Source: Allomeiothermus silvanus DSM 9946
Lineage (GTDB): Bacteria > Deinococcota > Deinococci > Deinococcales > Thermaceae
Assembly: GCF_000092125.1 (NCBI RefSeq)
Contig: NC_014212.1
Coordinates: 578,001-642,000, forward strand
Length of the DNA: 64,000 nucleotides
Direction of reading: 5' to 3'
The position numbers and the translations under genes were made by a program. Positions 54,225 to 63,153 of the stretch are shown here, one piece after another (positions within the stretch are counted from its first letter, which is position 1; every line of letters starts with the position of its first letter). The notes below the pieces were generated by a model that saw only the letters and a program-made list of their open reading frames with translations, did not search any database and had not been told where the DNA came from.

Positions 54225-55001
54225 TTACCGCCGCAGCTCGCTTTTGTGCGCTGTAACCCAGCTTCCCTCTTCGGTAATGAGGTCTACAGTTCCGGCCAGC
54301 GGGTTGAGCTTAGCGACCTTGCCACAGACATCGTGGATGGTGCAGACTTTGGCGTTTTTGCGAGGCAAATCCCTGAGTAGTTCCTGATAGTGTTCGTGCT
54401 CGTACTGCAAGCAGCACAACAACCTTCCACAGGGTCCGGAGATCTTCTCGGGGGAAAGCGGAAGTTGCTGGTCGCGGGCCATCTTGATGGAAACCTGGGC
54501 GAAATCCTGCAGGTGGGTAGAGCAACACGACTCCATGCCGCAAGCTCCCAGGGTTCCCAAGTAGGCGGTCTGGTCGCGCGGCCCCATCGCTACAAACTCC
54601 ACCCGTGCCCCCGAGGTGCGGGCGATCTCGCCTACCCAGCGCCGCAGGTCGATGCGCTCCTCGGCCGAATAATGCACTGCCAAGTGCGATCCGTCCAGGG
54701 TGTAGTCGCAGCCCAGCACCTTGGCTCGTACCTTTTCCTTGCGCAGCCGCGCCTTAATCCACCACTTGATCTCCTCGGCCTTCTCGCGTAACCGCGCGGC
54801 TTTGTCGAGGTCTTCGGGTCCCGCCGGGCGCACGATATGGCCCTTGGGATGGCCCCGGCGGGGCGGGGTGCGCACCTTTCCCAGCTCGAGCCCACGGCTG
54901 GTTTGCACCACCACCCAGGACTCGGGCGGGGGTGGCGCACCGTCGAAGGTATAGTCGTGAAGTTTGGGGCTGTGATGAAAACGCACCCCGACGCAGTTCA
55001 T
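54225..55001 (-). CDS. ricT: RicT/YaaT (PSP1-domain) protein
   Basis: A 258-residue PSP1-domain protein. The cysteine signatures CGMESCCST and CGRLLCCLQYEHEHY (about residues 155-205) are the iron-sulfur ligands of RicT/YaaT, part of the RicAFT complex that controls RNA processing in Bacillus. VGVRFHHSPKLHDYTFD is the domain start. The gene is commonly next to holB and tmk in bacterial genomes. Here it follows holB with an 11-base gap. The other Ric partners are not in this window, so complex formation is inferred. Confidence 0.9.
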   Translation of the reverse strand: MNCVGVRFHHSPKLHDYTFDGAPPPPESWVVVQTSRGLELGKVRTPPRRGHPKGHIVRPAGPEDLDKAARLREKAEEIKWWIKARLRKEKVRAKVLGCDYTLDGSHLAVHYSAEERIDLRRWVGEIARTSGARVEFVAMGPRDQTAYLGTLGACGMESCCSTHLQDFAQVSIKMARDQQLPLSPEKISGPCGRLLCCLQYEHEHYQELLRDLPRKNAKVCTIHDVCGKVAKLNPLAGTVDLITEEGSWVTAHKSELRR

Positions 55002-55012
55002 TCCATTGCCTC

Positions 55013-55903
55013 CTAGCTAGCTTGAGCACCGGCGCGAGCCGGGTTGCCCTGCCCATTCACCAACCGCCATAGCCGCAAGGCCAACCAAGTGTAGGTAAGT
55101 TCTTCTCCGGTATAGGCGCTGAGGGCTTCTTGGGCCTGGGCCAAGGCCTCGAGCGCTTCCCGGCGGCGGGGGGATTCGGGCGGGAAGATCCCCTCCAGGC
55201 GGCGGGCCAAATATCCCAGGCCGTGATCTAACTCCCCCAAGGCCTTGAGGGCTTGCTGGGTTTGGGCCGCTCCGGAATGGGGGCCGACCAGGCTTTCTAG
55301 CACCCCTTCGGTCCGCGCGAGCAGCTTCTGAAACTCTAACGGGTGCTCGAGGGCCCAGCGTACCCGGCCTACCGCCCCTTCAGCATAGGCCAGAACCTCA
55401 GGGTCGGTAGAGAGCTGGCGCAGGATTGAGAGGGGAAGAGGGCCAAAAGCGATCTCGAGGCTGCGGCTAGCCAGGGTAGGTAGCACCAGCTCTCGGCTGG
55501 GGGTGATCAGGATAATCCGGGCATAAGCCGGGGGCTCTTCCAAGATCTTCAGCAGGGCGTTTCCGGCGGGTTCGTTGAGGAGATGGGCCCCGTCGATCAC
55601 CGCCACCTTGGCTCGGTGGCGGGGATGGGTCGAGAGCCAGTCCAGCAGGTTCTCTCCTCCTGCCTCGCGGGGGGCGATTTGCTCGAGCAAGATCTGTGGC
55701 TTGCGTGCTTTCTTACCCCCTTTGGTCTCGGTCTCGGGGGCGATCTCCAGATAGTCGTCTGGGTAGTGCTCCCCGTTGAGCTGCCAGGCATACCAGCGGG
55801 CCACCGCCCGCCGCCCCACCCCCTCTGGCCCGGTGAAGAGAAAGCTCTGGGCCTTTAAGCTGAGCAGAAGCTCGAGGATGCGTTCGTGGCCGAGGATTTT
55901 CAT
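55013..55903 (-). CDS. holB: DNA polymerase III delta' subunit
   Basis: A 296-residue clamp-loader subunit of the AAA+ fold. QSFLFTGPEGVGRRAVARWYAWQL is the degenerate P-loop (delta' lacks the lysine of true ATPases), and VAVIDGAHLLNEPAGNALLKILEEPP is the SRC-type Walker B region. The C-terminal collar is helix-rich. It is needed to open the beta clamp with DnaX. The ATG at 55903 overlaps the preceding phosphoesterase stop by four bases (ATGA), so the upstream frame extension is rejected. Confidence 0.9.
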   Translation of the reverse strand: MKILGHERILELLLSLKAQSFLFTGPEGVGRRAVARWYAWQLNGEHYPDDYLEIAPETETKGGKKARKPQILLEQIAPREAGGENLLDWLSTHPRHRAKVAVIDGAHLLNEPAGNALLKILEEPPAYARIILITPSRELVLPTLASRSLEIAFGPLPLSILRQLSTDPEVLAYAEGAVGRVRWALEHPLEFQKLLARTEGVLESLVGPHSGAAQTQQALKALGELDHGLGYLARRLEGIFPPESPRRREALEALAQAQEALSAYTGEELTYTWLALRLWRLVNGQGNPARAGAQAS

Positions 55904-56640
55904 CTGCCCACCAGCAACCGTTCGTATAGCCACACCGGGAACCCCTCTTGGAGGATGCGTCCCAGGATGCGCTCGAGGTCGAACTCCACCCGGAAAAACT
56001 GCACGCTGCCATCGTCGCTATCCCACACGGCGTAGGCGGCGCCGGGCATGCGGTCGCGGGGCTGGCCCACCGAACCGGGGTTGACCAGGGCTCGAGCCTT
56101 AGGGGCCAAGAATAGCTCAGTGCCGTGGACCTGGCGCTGGTAGCGCACCCACTGGCCATTAGGGCCTTCCAGAGCTAGAAAGGTTCCCGCCAGGTGGGTA
56201 TGGCCATGCAGCGTCCAGCGGGCCGAGGTGCAGCCGAAATGCGCTCGAGCGGTGTCCAGGTCGTCTACGTATTGCAAGGGGTCGCAAGCGCTCCCGTGCA
56301 CCAGCAAGGCCCCGTCCACTTCCCGCGTCCAGGGGAGGCTACCCAAATAGGCCCGGTTCTCCAGCGACAGACGCTCGGACTGCCAGCGCAGAATCTCGAA
56401 GATGGGCCCTTTTTGCTCCTCGGGGTCAATATCGTCAAGGTGCAATAGCCAAGCGTCGTGGTTGCCCATCACCCCGATGGCCCCCTCCGAGCGCAGCCAG
56501 GAGAGCACCCGGTCGGCGTCCGGGTAATAGCCCACCGCGTCGCCCAGGAAGATCACCCGGTCGTATTTAGGCGTGGTTTGCAGCACGGCCTCCATGGCCG
56601 GCCAGTTGCCGTGGATGTCGGCGAGGAGCAGATACCGCAC
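55900..56640 (-). CDS. Calcineurin-like metallophosphoesterase (YfcE-like)
   Basis: A 246-residue metallophosphoesterase. The motifs LLADIHGNWPAMEAV (D-x-H), VIFLGDAVGYYPD (GD), VMGNHDAWLL (GNHD), VHGSA and LHGHTHLAG (GH-x-H) occur in order and form the di-metal site. It lacks a signal and should act in the cytosol on a phosphodiester or phosphomonoester. It is the first gene of the minus-strand operon that continues with holB, ricT, the small protein and Nudix. It diverges from pstS across 139 bases containing the Pho-like box. Confidence 0.92.
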   Translation of the reverse strand: MRYLLLADIHGNWPAMEAVLQTTPKYDRVIFLGDAVGYYPDADRVLSWLRSEGAIGVMGNHDAWLLHLDDIDPEEQKGPIFEILRWQSERLSLENRAYLGSLPWTREVDGALLVHGSACDPLQYVDDLDTARAHFGCTSARWTLHGHTHLAGTFLALEGPNGQWVRYQRQVHGTELFLAPKARALVNPGSVGQPRDRMPGAAYAVWDSDDGSVQFFRVEFDLERILGRILQEGFPVWLYERLLVGR

Positions 56641-56705
56641 GTCAAGAGAATATCACTTGTCTACAGAGAAAGCCCCCGCTGGCTGGCGAGGGTATACGGC
56701 TTTTA

Positions 56706-56722
56706 TGACAATCCCCTGACAA
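56706..56722 (+). promoter_or_regulatory. Pho-box-like direct repeat upstream of pstS
   Basis: TGACAA occurs at 56706-56711 and 56717-56722, an 11-base period equal to one helical turn, as in PhoB/PhoP boxes. It lies about 60 bases before the pstS ATG. A small hairpin GGTTGC-TAT-GCAACC (56749-56763) is just upstream of the ribosome site. Regulator genes are not in the window. Confidence 0.6.
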
Positions 56723-56779
56723 AACGCAGGCAGGCTGTGAAGCGTGCAGGTTGCTATGCAACCTCTCAAAGGAGAACGC

Positions 56780-57838
56780 ATGAACAAGCTACTTAGCAGC
56801 GCCATTGCCGCTACCGCCCTCCTCGGAGTGGCCTCCGCCCAGGTCACCTTGACCGGGGCCGGGGCAACCTTCCCGGCCCCGCTGTATACCGAGGCCTATA
56901 TCCCCAACTTCACCAAAGCTACCGGAATCCGGGTGAACTACCAAGCGGTAGGCTCAGGCGCCGGGATTCGGCAGCTCACCGACAAGGTGGTGCACTTTGG
57001 GGCCTCCGATGCTCCACTCTCCGACGCTCAGCTCAAGGAAATTCAGGAGAAAAACGGCAGCCCAGTGCTGCACATCCCCACCGCCTTGGGTCCGGTGGCC
57101 CTGACCTTCAATCTCCCCGGCATCCAGGAGCTTCGCTTGGACGCAGCTACCGTGGCGGACATCTTCTTGGGCAAGATTATCCGCTGGAACGATCCCAGGA
57201 TCGCAGCGCTCAATCCCGGTGTACAGCTTCCCCGTCAGTTGATCTCCGCTACCCATCGCTCGGATGGCTCGGGCACCACCTTTATCTTCACCAGCTACCT
57301 CTCGGCCGTCTCCCCGGAGTGGAAGAGCAAGGTGGGGGCCGGGCAATCGGTGAACTGGCCCGCCTTTAGCGGCTTAGGTGGGCGGGGGAACGCGGGGGTG
57401 GCTGCGCTGGTCACGCAGACCCCGGGGGCTATCGGCTACGTTGAACTTAAGTACGCCCTCGAGAACAAGCTCCCGGTGGTCACGCTCAAGAACCAGGCGG
57501 GCAACTGGATCAAGCCCAGCCTGGCCTCGGCGGTGGAAGCTACCTCAGGGATCGACCTGCCAGATGATCTGCGCCTGCAAAACCAGGTAGTCAACACCAA
57601 AGACCCTCAGGGTTACCCCATCGTGGGCATGACCTGGCTCCTCGTCTACCAAAAGCAGGAGGTTACCGCTAAGAGCCTCGAGGAAGCCAAAGCGCTGGTG
57701 AGGTTCCTCAACTGGGTGCTCACCGAAGGACAAAAACTCAATGAGGGGGCTTCCTACGTGCGGCTTTCCCCTGAGGTGGTAAAGCGGGCCCAGGCCTTGG
57801 TAAACACCATGACCTACAATGGTCAGCCTCTTCGCTAA
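56780..57838 (+). CDS. pstS: Phosphate ABC transporter substrate-binding protein PstS
   Basis: A 352-residue periplasmic phosphate-binding protein. A Sec signal peptide (AIAATALLGVASAQ, cleavage after about residue 21) precedes VTLTGAGATFPAPLYTEAYIP, the family start. SGAGIRQL, FGASDAPLS and HRSDGSGTTFIFTSYLS supply phosphate-binding backbone and side chains. There is no lipobox. The ATG at 56780 follows AAAGGAGAACGC. The hairpin at 57861 between pstS and pstC may give higher PstS levels, as is usual in pst operons. Confidence 0.96.
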   Translation: MNKLLSSAIAATALLGVASAQVTLTGAGATFPAPLYTEAYIPNFTKATGIRVNYQAVGSGAGIRQLTDKVVHFGASDAPLSDAQLKEIQEKNGSPVLHIPTALGPVALTFNLPGIQELRLDAATVADIFLGKIIRWNDPRIAALNPGVQLPRQLISATHRSDGSGTTFIFTSYLSAVSPEWKSKVGAGQSVNWPAFSGLGGRGNAGVAALVTQTPGAIGYVELKYALENKLPVVTLKNQAGNWIKPSLASAVEATSGIDLPDDLRLQNQVVNTKDPQGYPIVGMTWLLVYQKQEVTAKSLEEAKALVRFLNWVLTEGQKLNEGASYVRLSPEVVKRAQALVNTMTYNGQPLR

Positions 57839-57860
57839 GCACGGCAAACGCTAAGATAGG

Positions 57861-57885
57861 GGGTGAGGCCGTTTGGGCCTCACCC
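57861..57885 (+). promoter_or_regulatory. Intergenic hairpin between pstS and pstC
   Basis: GGGTGAGGCC pairs perfectly with GGCCTCACCC over a 5-base loop. There is no T-run, so full termination is unlikely. It probably stabilises pstS mRNA or partly limits read-through. Confidence 0.7.
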
Positions 57886-57899
57886 TTAGTGGAGATAAG

Positions 57900-58862
57900 A
57901 TGACTGCCCGACCTCCTGAGGCCAGAATCTCCCCCCTCTACCGAGCCCTGGGGGATCGCCTATTTGCTGGTGTGGTGTTGGTTTTATGCCTGCTGATCAT
58001 TGGAATCGTGGTCTTGATCGGCTGGCAACTAGCGGCCAACGGGAGCCGGGCTTTTGCGGCTTTTGGCCTGCTGGGGTTTCTAGGAGGAAGTACCTGGGAT
58101 CCGGTGGCGAACATCTTCGGGGCTTGGCCCTTCATCGTAGGTACGCTCATTACCAGCGTCGCGGCCCTGGTGCTGGCGTTTTTTCCAGCGTTAGCGGTGG
58201 CGATATTCGCAGTGGAGTATGCCCCACGTTGGCTGGGGAGTGTCCTGCAGTATGCGCTCGAGCTGCTGGCCTCGCTCCCTAGTGTCATCTATGGCCTATG
58301 GGGTCTGCTGGTGCTGGCCCCAGTACTCCGGCAGATAGAGCAAGCTATGGTGGGTTGGGCGGTGGAGCGTGAGGCGGACTGGCTGGTGCAGATCCTGGGA
58401 GCCCCCATCGGCATCGGGATGGCCAACGCAGTGATCGTGCTGGCGGTGATGGTCATTCCCTATGCGGCCAGCCTAGCCAAAGATTCCATCGCGCTGGTGC
58501 CCAACACCCAGCGGGAAGCCGCTTATGGGCTGGGGGCCACCAAGTGGGAAGTGATTCGCATGGCGGTGTTGCCGTATGCCCGGGGCGGGATTCTGGCGGG
58601 GGTGATCCTAGGGTTTACTCGGGCTCTGGGGGAGACCATGGCGGTGGTGATGGTGATCGGCAACAATAAAAATCTACCCTTTACCGTTTTCGGGAGCGCC
58701 ACCACCATCCCCTCGGCCATCGTCAACGAGTTTGGCGAGGCACAAGGCCTGCAGCTGTCGAGCCTTCTGGCATTGGGCTTTATCCTTTTCATCCTCAGTG
58801 GAGCTATGAACCTGCTGGCTGCCTGGATCGTCAAGCGCATGAGCGTGGAGGGCCGTCTATGA
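57900..58862 (+). CDS. pstC: Phosphate ABC transporter permease PstC
   Basis: A 320-residue membrane permease with about six helices. LASLPSVIYGLWGLLVLAPVL and the cytoplasmic coupling loop REAAYGLGATKWEVIRMAVLPYARGGILAG, ending GRALGETMAVVMVIGN-like, are PstC signatures. The ATG at 57900 with a GGAG ribosome site is preferred to the upstream in-frame start. It overlaps pstA by four bases (ATGA), so the two permeases are translationally coupled. Confidence 0.95.
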   Translation: MTARPPEARISPLYRALGDRLFAGVVLVLCLLIIGIVVLIGWQLAANGSRAFAAFGLLGFLGGSTWDPVANIFGAWPFIVGTLITSVAALVLAFFPALAVAIFAVEYAPRWLGSVLQYALELLASLPSVIYGLWGLLVLAPVLRQIEQAMVGWAVEREADWLVQILGAPIGIGMANAVIVLAVMVIPYAASLAKDSIALVPNTQREAAYGLGATKWEVIRMAVLPYARGGILAGVILGFTRALGETMAVVMVIGNNKNLPFTVFGSATTIPSAIVNEFGEAQGLQLSSLLALGFILFILSGAMNLLAAWIVKRMSVEGRL

Positions 58863-59731
58863 GCGCCTGGGCACAATCTCGCTACGTACCGGCGGATGGG
58901 AATCTACGCCGCAGGCGGCTATGGAACCAGGCCATGCTGGCACTGCTGGTCTTAGGGTCCCTGATCGTAGTCGCACCTTTGGTGTTGGTGCTGGGGGCGG
59001 TTTTGCTCAAGGGAATAGCGGCTATCAATCTAGCTTTCTTCCTCGAGCCCTTCCGCCCGGTAGACCAGGGAGGGGGAGGGTTGGCCCACGCTATCGTGGG
59101 AACCCTGCTGATGAACCTGCTGGCTTTGGTGATTGGTGGAGTGCTGGGGCTGGCAGGGGGCATTTTGCTCTCGGAGTACCCTGATCACCCTGTCAACCCC
59201 ACCTTGCGGATCATCTCCGACCTGCTCAATGGCCTTCCGGCTTTGCTCAAAGGCTTGGTTATCTACACGCTGGTAGTGATCCCCAGCGGGCAGTTCTCCG
59301 GCTACGCCGGAGCTTTGGCGCTGGCTTTGATCATGGTGCCTATTGTGCTGCGCGCCACTGAGGGCGTCCTGAAGCTGGTCCCCTGGAGCGTACGCGAAGC
59401 GGGACTGGCCCTGGGTCTGCCGCGCTGGCGGGTAATCCTATCGCTGGTGCTGCCCGCCGCCACCTCGGGGGTCATCACCGGGCTCATGCTGGGCTTTGCT
59501 CGCGCTGCCGGGGAGGCCGCCCCGCTATACTTCACCGCCGGAGGCAGCCAGCTCCTCACGTTCAACCTGGGGCAACAGGTCGAGAGCCTTGCCCTTTCCA
59601 TCTACAAGTACGCCAACGAGCCCTCACCCTTGCGCCAGGAGCAAGCTTGGGCGGCCTCGCTGGTGCTCACGCTGCTGGTATTGGCGGCGAGCTTGCTGGC
59701 CCGCTGGGCTACCCGTCGGTGGATGCACTAA
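58859..59731 (+). CDS. pstA: Phosphate ABC transporter permease PstA
   Basis: A 290-residue membrane permease paired with PstC. LVIYTLVVIPSGQFSGYAGALALALIMVPIVLRATEGVLKLVPWSVREAGLALGLPRWRVI and RAAGEAAPLYFTAGG include the EAA coupling loop and conserved glycine/acid region. About six helices are present. The ATG overlaps the pstC stop. PstB follows after 18 bases. The C-terminal LLVLAASLLARWATRRW is the final helix. Confidence 0.95.
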   Translation: MSAWAQSRYVPADGNLRRRRLWNQAMLALLVLGSLIVVAPLVLVLGAVLLKGIAAINLAFFLEPFRPVDQGGGGLAHAIVGTLLMNLLALVIGGVLGLAGGILLSEYPDHPVNPTLRIISDLLNGLPALLKGLVIYTLVVIPSGQFSGYAGALALALIMVPIVLRATEGVLKLVPWSVREAGLALGLPRWRVILSLVLPAATSGVITGLMLGFARAAGEAAPLYFTAGGSQLLTFNLGQQVESLALSIYKYANEPSPLRQEQAWAASLVLTLLVLAASLLARWATRRWMH

Positions 59732-59749
59732 AGTTGGTGAGGAGAATCC

Positions 59750-60598
59750 GTGGAGACTAACGTGGATGAGCTGAAGCTGAACGAATTGCGGCAGGGCAAT
59801 TCTACGCCGCCCTCCCAAAGCGGATCGGACCCGAGCCTGCTAAAACCCCGTATGGAGACCCGGGGACTTAGCGTCTATTACGGCAAAAAACTGGGGGTAG
59901 GCAACGTCACCCTGCCCATTTATGCCAACAAGGTCACCGCTTTGATCGGCCCCTCGGGCTGCGGCAAGACTACCTTCCTACGGGCGCTAAACCGTATGCA
60001 CGACCTTACCCCCATCGCCCGGGTGGAGGGGGAAGCCCTTCTCGACGGCAAGAACATCTACGCTCCGGGGGTAGACCCGGTAGAGGTGCGGCGCAAGATC
60101 GGGATGGTCTTCCAAAAGCCCAACCCTTTCCCCACCCTCACCATCTACGACAACGTAGTTGCCGGGCTGCGGCTGTTGGGGGTGCGGCGCAAGGAGGTGC
60201 TGGACGAGGCAGTGGAGCGCTCTTTAGTCCAGGCTGCCCTATGGGACGAGGTCAAAGACCGGTTGCGGGCGCCGGGGATGAGCCTCTCGGGAGGGCAGCA
60301 GCAGCGGCTATGTATCGCCCGGGCGCTGGCGGTGCAGCCCGAGGTGCTGCTGATGGACGAGCCGACGAGCGCCCTCGACCCCATCTCCACCCAGGCCATC
60401 GAAGACCTCATGGCCGACCTGAAAAACTATGTCACTATCGTCATCGTCACCCATAACATGCAGCAGGCCGCCCGGGTCTCCGACTTTACCGCGTACTTCC
60501 TGCTGGGCGAACTCATCGAGTTCGGCCCCACTAACCAGCTTTTCACCAACCCCAAGGATTCCCGCACCGAGGCCTACATCACCGGGCGGTTTGGGTAA
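59750..60598 (+). CDS. pstB: Phosphate ABC transporter ATPase PstB
   Basis: A 282-residue ABC ATPase. Walker A is [21 protein letters not shown]-loop [17 protein letters not shown], signature [15 protein letters not shown], Walker [17 protein letters not shown] and the H-switch [15 protein letters not shown]. The N-terminal about 30 residues are a variable extension before [13 protein letters not shown], and translation from an inner ATG is possible, but the GTG at 59750 has an AGGAG ribosome site. It energises PstCA. No phoU follows in this operon; the next gene is a DJ-1-like protein. Confidence 0.96.
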   Translation: METNVDELKLNELRQGNSTPPSQSGSDPSLLKPRMETRGLSVYYGKKLGVGNVTLPIYANKVTALIGPSGCGKTTFLRALNRMHDLTPIARVEGEALLDGKNIYAPGVDPVEVRRKIGMVFQKPNPFPTLTIYDNVVAGLRLLGVRRKEVLDEAVERSLVQAALWDEVKDRLRAPGMSLSGGQQQRLCIARALAVQPEVLLMDEPTSALDPISTQAIEDLMADLKNYVTIVIVTHNMQQAARVSDFTAYFLLGELIEFGPTNQLFTNPKDSRTEAYITGRFG

Positions 60599-60663
60599 AC
60601 GCCTGTGCGGGTATCTGGGGGGACCCGCCCCTACACCATACACCGAAGCGCGATAATGGAGCC

Positions 60664-61209
60664 GTGCGGGTAGGAGTCTTGCTCACCCCCGGCTTTCTCG
60701 AGGCCGAAGCGGCGTTGGTACTCGAGGTCTGTCGTTTACTGGGCCTGGAAGCGTTTACCTTCGCCAAGGCCCGAAGCTCCCTGGAGGGCCAGGCCGGTGC
60801 GGTCTGGACGCCTAGGTTCGCCTTCTCCGGCAGGCCCGAGATGGAGGCGTTGGTGATCCCCGGTGGGGCCAGCATGCGCCGCATGGGCCGCGACCCGGTG
60901 GTGCAGGGCTGGCTCGAGGAGGCCTGGTCGCACCTGCAAGCGGTATTTCTGGGGGCCAACGCCAGTCTTTTCCTGGCCGAAGCGGGTTATCTGGCGGGGG
61001 CCGTAACCGCCCAGGCCCTGGCCCGCGAAGCCCTGGCGGAAAAGGGCTTTCGCGTGGTGGAGGCTCCTTTGGTCTGGCACGATAAGGTGTGCAGCACCCG
61101 AGGCTATTTGGATCTGGCTCGGGCGGTGCTGGATTGGCAATTGGCCCCGGCCGAAGTGCGGCAACACCTGGGATTGCTCGAGCCAGGACGAGAGGGCTCC
61201 CGGCGATAG
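60664..61209 (+). CDS. DJ-1/PfpI-like protein lacking the catalytic cysteine
   Basis: A 181-residue protein of the DJ-1/PfpI superfamily. The N-terminal VGVLLTPGFLEAEAALVLEVCRLLG with the conserved acidic Glu, and ALVIPGGASMRRM, match the fold. The nucleophile elbow, normally with a C-T/S pair, reads FLGANASLFLAEAGYL: the cysteine position is Asn or Ala, so the usual glyoxalase or deglycase/protease chemistry is unlikely. It may be a binding or regulatory relative. It is 65 bases after pstB and could be co-transcribed at low level. Confidence 0.8.
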   Translation: MRVGVLLTPGFLEAEAALVLEVCRLLGLEAFTFAKARSSLEGQAGAVWTPRFAFSGRPEMEALVIPGGASMRRMGRDPVVQGWLEEAWSHLQAVFLGANASLFLAEAGYLAGAVTAQALAREALAEKGFRVVEAPLVWHDKVCSTRGYLDLARAVLDWQLAPAEVRQHLGLLEPGREGSRR

Positions 61210-61261
61210 GCAAACAGGATTGTTTCTGCGCTTCGTTCTCCCAACGCTGTATATTGGTCTC

Positions 61262-61804
61262 GTGCTCAAAGGCGAAAAAGTGATGTTGCGGGCGATACGC
61301 CCCGAGGACCTGGAGCGGCTGTGGGAGTTCAACAACGACCTCGAGGTGGAACTCTTCGGGGGTGGCGGTCCACCCTATCCTCAGTCCTTAGCCCGCCTAA
61401 AGGCCGATTTCGAGCGGGAGTGGGCCAAGGGGGGGCGGGACGGTACAAACTTTGGCATCGAAGTAGACGGCAAGTTCATCGGCCATTGCGCCTTGTTCGA
61501 GTTTGATCCGGTGAGCCGCACTTGCAAGCTGGGCATCAGTATTGGGGATAAAGGCTACTGGGACAAGGGATACGGGCGCGACGCGGTGCGGGTGCTGGTG
61601 GACTATGCCTTCCGCCTCTTGAACCAGCGCAAGGTCTGGCTCAGCGTCAACGGTAATAACGAACGGGCCATCCGGGCTTACCGGGGGTGTGGCTTCCAGG
61701 AGGAGGGTAGGCTGCGCCGCCAGGTCTGGACCAATGGGCAGTACGTGGACTTGGTGCAGATGGGGATCCTGCGCGAGGAGTGGGATCGGTTGAAGACGGG
61801 CTAG
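61262..61804 (+). CDS. GNAT acetyltransferase, RimJ/RimL-like
   Basis: A 180-residue GCN5-related acetyltransferase. LRAIRPEDLERLWEFNND begins the fold, GISIGDKGYWDKGYGRDAVRVLVDYAF contains the acetyl-CoA loop (motif A), and SVNGNNERAIRAYRGCGFQEEGRLR is motif B. This layout is that of the RimJ/L and SpeG-like groups, which acetylate N-termini or small amines. The frame is open from 61220, but the GTG at 61262 comes after a TATATT box ending six bases earlier, suggesting a leaderless message. The true substrate is unknown. Confidence 0.87.
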   Translation: MLKGEKVMLRAIRPEDLERLWEFNNDLEVELFGGGGPPYPQSLARLKADFEREWAKGGRDGTNFGIEVDGKFIGHCALFEFDPVSRTCKLGISIGDKGYWDKGYGRDAVRVLVDYAFRLLNQRKVWLSVNGNNERAIRAYRGCGFQEEGRLRRQVWTNGQYVDLVQMGILREEWDRLKTG

Positions 61805-61904
61805 AGGCATTTTGCCGTGTGGGCTCCGGGGGCCTGGGCTTAGCTAGGTTCATGGGGTTTGCGGTAGGCGGGGCGAATATATAGCGTTCGTCCCTATCGC
61901 GTTT

Positions 61905-61982
61905 CCCACCATTACGCCTCCCACGGTGAGTGTACTCGGCCCAGCAAACCCCGCTGTACCGAGTATTCGTGGGAACCGCTCT
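61905..61982. repeat. Hairpin element B, relative of the element at 48704
   Basis: The right arm AGTATTCGTGGGAACC (61962-61977) is the same as in element A. The core CAGCAAACCCCGCT (61942-61955) is the exact reverse complement of A's core. The inner stem TACTCGG/CCGAGTA (61933-61939, 61959-61965) is specific to B. It lies in the 222-base gap before ychF. Confidence 0.75.
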
Positions 61983-62026
61983 ATACCCCCAGCCTTCTTA
62001 CGCTTGCGGTACAATAGCCGCTTGGT

Positions 62027-63139
62027 ATGTTAGGAGTCGGCATCGTCGGTCTTCCCAACGTGGGCAAATCCACGTTATTCAACGCCATCACCAAGGCTGG
62101 AGCCTTGGCGGCCAACTACCCCTTCGCCACCATTGACAAAAACGTAGGGGTGGTCTCCCTTCCCGACCCCCGGCTCGAGGCCTTGCAGAAGCTATTCATC
62201 AAGGGGGATCGGGTACCCCCCATCGTCCCTACCCACGTCGAATTTGTGGACATTGCGGGGTTGGTCAAGGGGGCGCACAAGGGTGAGGGGCTGGGAAACC
62301 AGTTCCTGGCGAATATCCGTGAGGTGGCGGCTATCGCCCACGTGGTGCGCTGCTTCGCCGACCCTAACGTGGTGCACGTAAGTGGCCAGGTGAACCCCTT
62401 AGACGACCTCGAGACCATCAACACCGAGCTGGCCTTGGCTGACCTGGCCACGCTGGAGAAGCGCCTGGACAAGCTGCGCAAGACCGCGCGGGTGGACAAG
62501 GACGACAAGGCCCTGCTCGAGGTCCTCGAGCCCCTTCTGGTCCACCTCTCTACCGGGAAACCGGCCCGTACCTTCCAGGCCGCTGACCCCGAGCTATTGG
62601 AAAAAGCCGCGCGGGAGATGGGCCTGCTCACCTACAAACCGGTGATCTACGTGGCGAACGTGGCCGAAGAAGACCTCCCGGACGGCGCCCGTAACCCCTA
62701 CGTGGCCCAGGTCAAGGAGTATGCCGCCCAAGAGAGCGCAGACGTAGTGGTGGTCTCGGCCAAGATCGAAGCCGAATTGGCCGAACTCTCCGAGGAGGAA
62801 GCCGCCGAATACCTCAAGACCTTGGGGCTCGAGGAGTCCGGCCTTGACCGTCTGGTGCGGGTGGCTTACCACACCCTGGGGCTCATCACTTTTTTTACCG
62901 CGGGAGAAAAGGAAATTCGTGCCTGGACGGTGCGCCGGGGTACCAAAGCGCCCCAGGCAGCAGGGGAGATCCACTCTGACCTCGAGCGCGGTTTTATTCG
63001 CGCCGAGGTTATCGACTGGCATAAGCTGGTCGAGGCCGGGGGCTGGGCCCAGGCCAAGGAGCGGGGCTGGGTGCGCAGCGAGGGCAAAGAGTACGTGGTT
63101 CAAGACGGCGATGTGATGCTGATTTTGTTCAACGTATAA
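62027..63139 (+). CDS. ychF: YchF/OLA1-family ATPase
   Basis: A 370-residue Obg-related ATPase that associates with ribosomes. GIVGLPNVGKSTLFNAITKAG is the P-loop, FVDIAGLVKGAHKGEGLGNQFL the G3 region, and NVAEEDLP the G4 position, where the usual NKxD is replaced as expected for the ATP-specific YchF group. A coiled-coil region is at about 130-190 and a TGS domain is at the C-terminus (LGLITFFTAGEKEIRAWTVRRGTKAPQAAGEIHSDLERGF). A TACAAT box lies 12 bases before the ATG at 62027. Confidence 0.95.
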   Translation: MLGVGIVGLPNVGKSTLFNAITKAGALAANYPFATIDKNVGVVSLPDPRLEALQKLFIKGDRVPPIVPTHVEFVDIAGLVKGAHKGEGLGNQFLANIREVAAIAHVVRCFADPNVVHVSGQVNPLDDLETINTELALADLATLEKRLDKLRKTARVDKDDKALLEVLEPLLVHLSTGKPARTFQAADPELLEKAAREMGLLTYKPVIYVANVAEEDLPDGARNPYVAQVKEYAAQESADVVVVSAKIEAELAELSEEEAAEYLKTLGLEESGLDRLVRVAYHTLGLITFFTAGEKEIRAWTVRRGTKAPQAAGEIHSDLERGFIRAEVIDWHKLVEAGGWAQAKERGWVRSEGKEYVVQDGDVMLILFNV

Positions 63140-63153
63140 GCCTGGTAGCCCTG

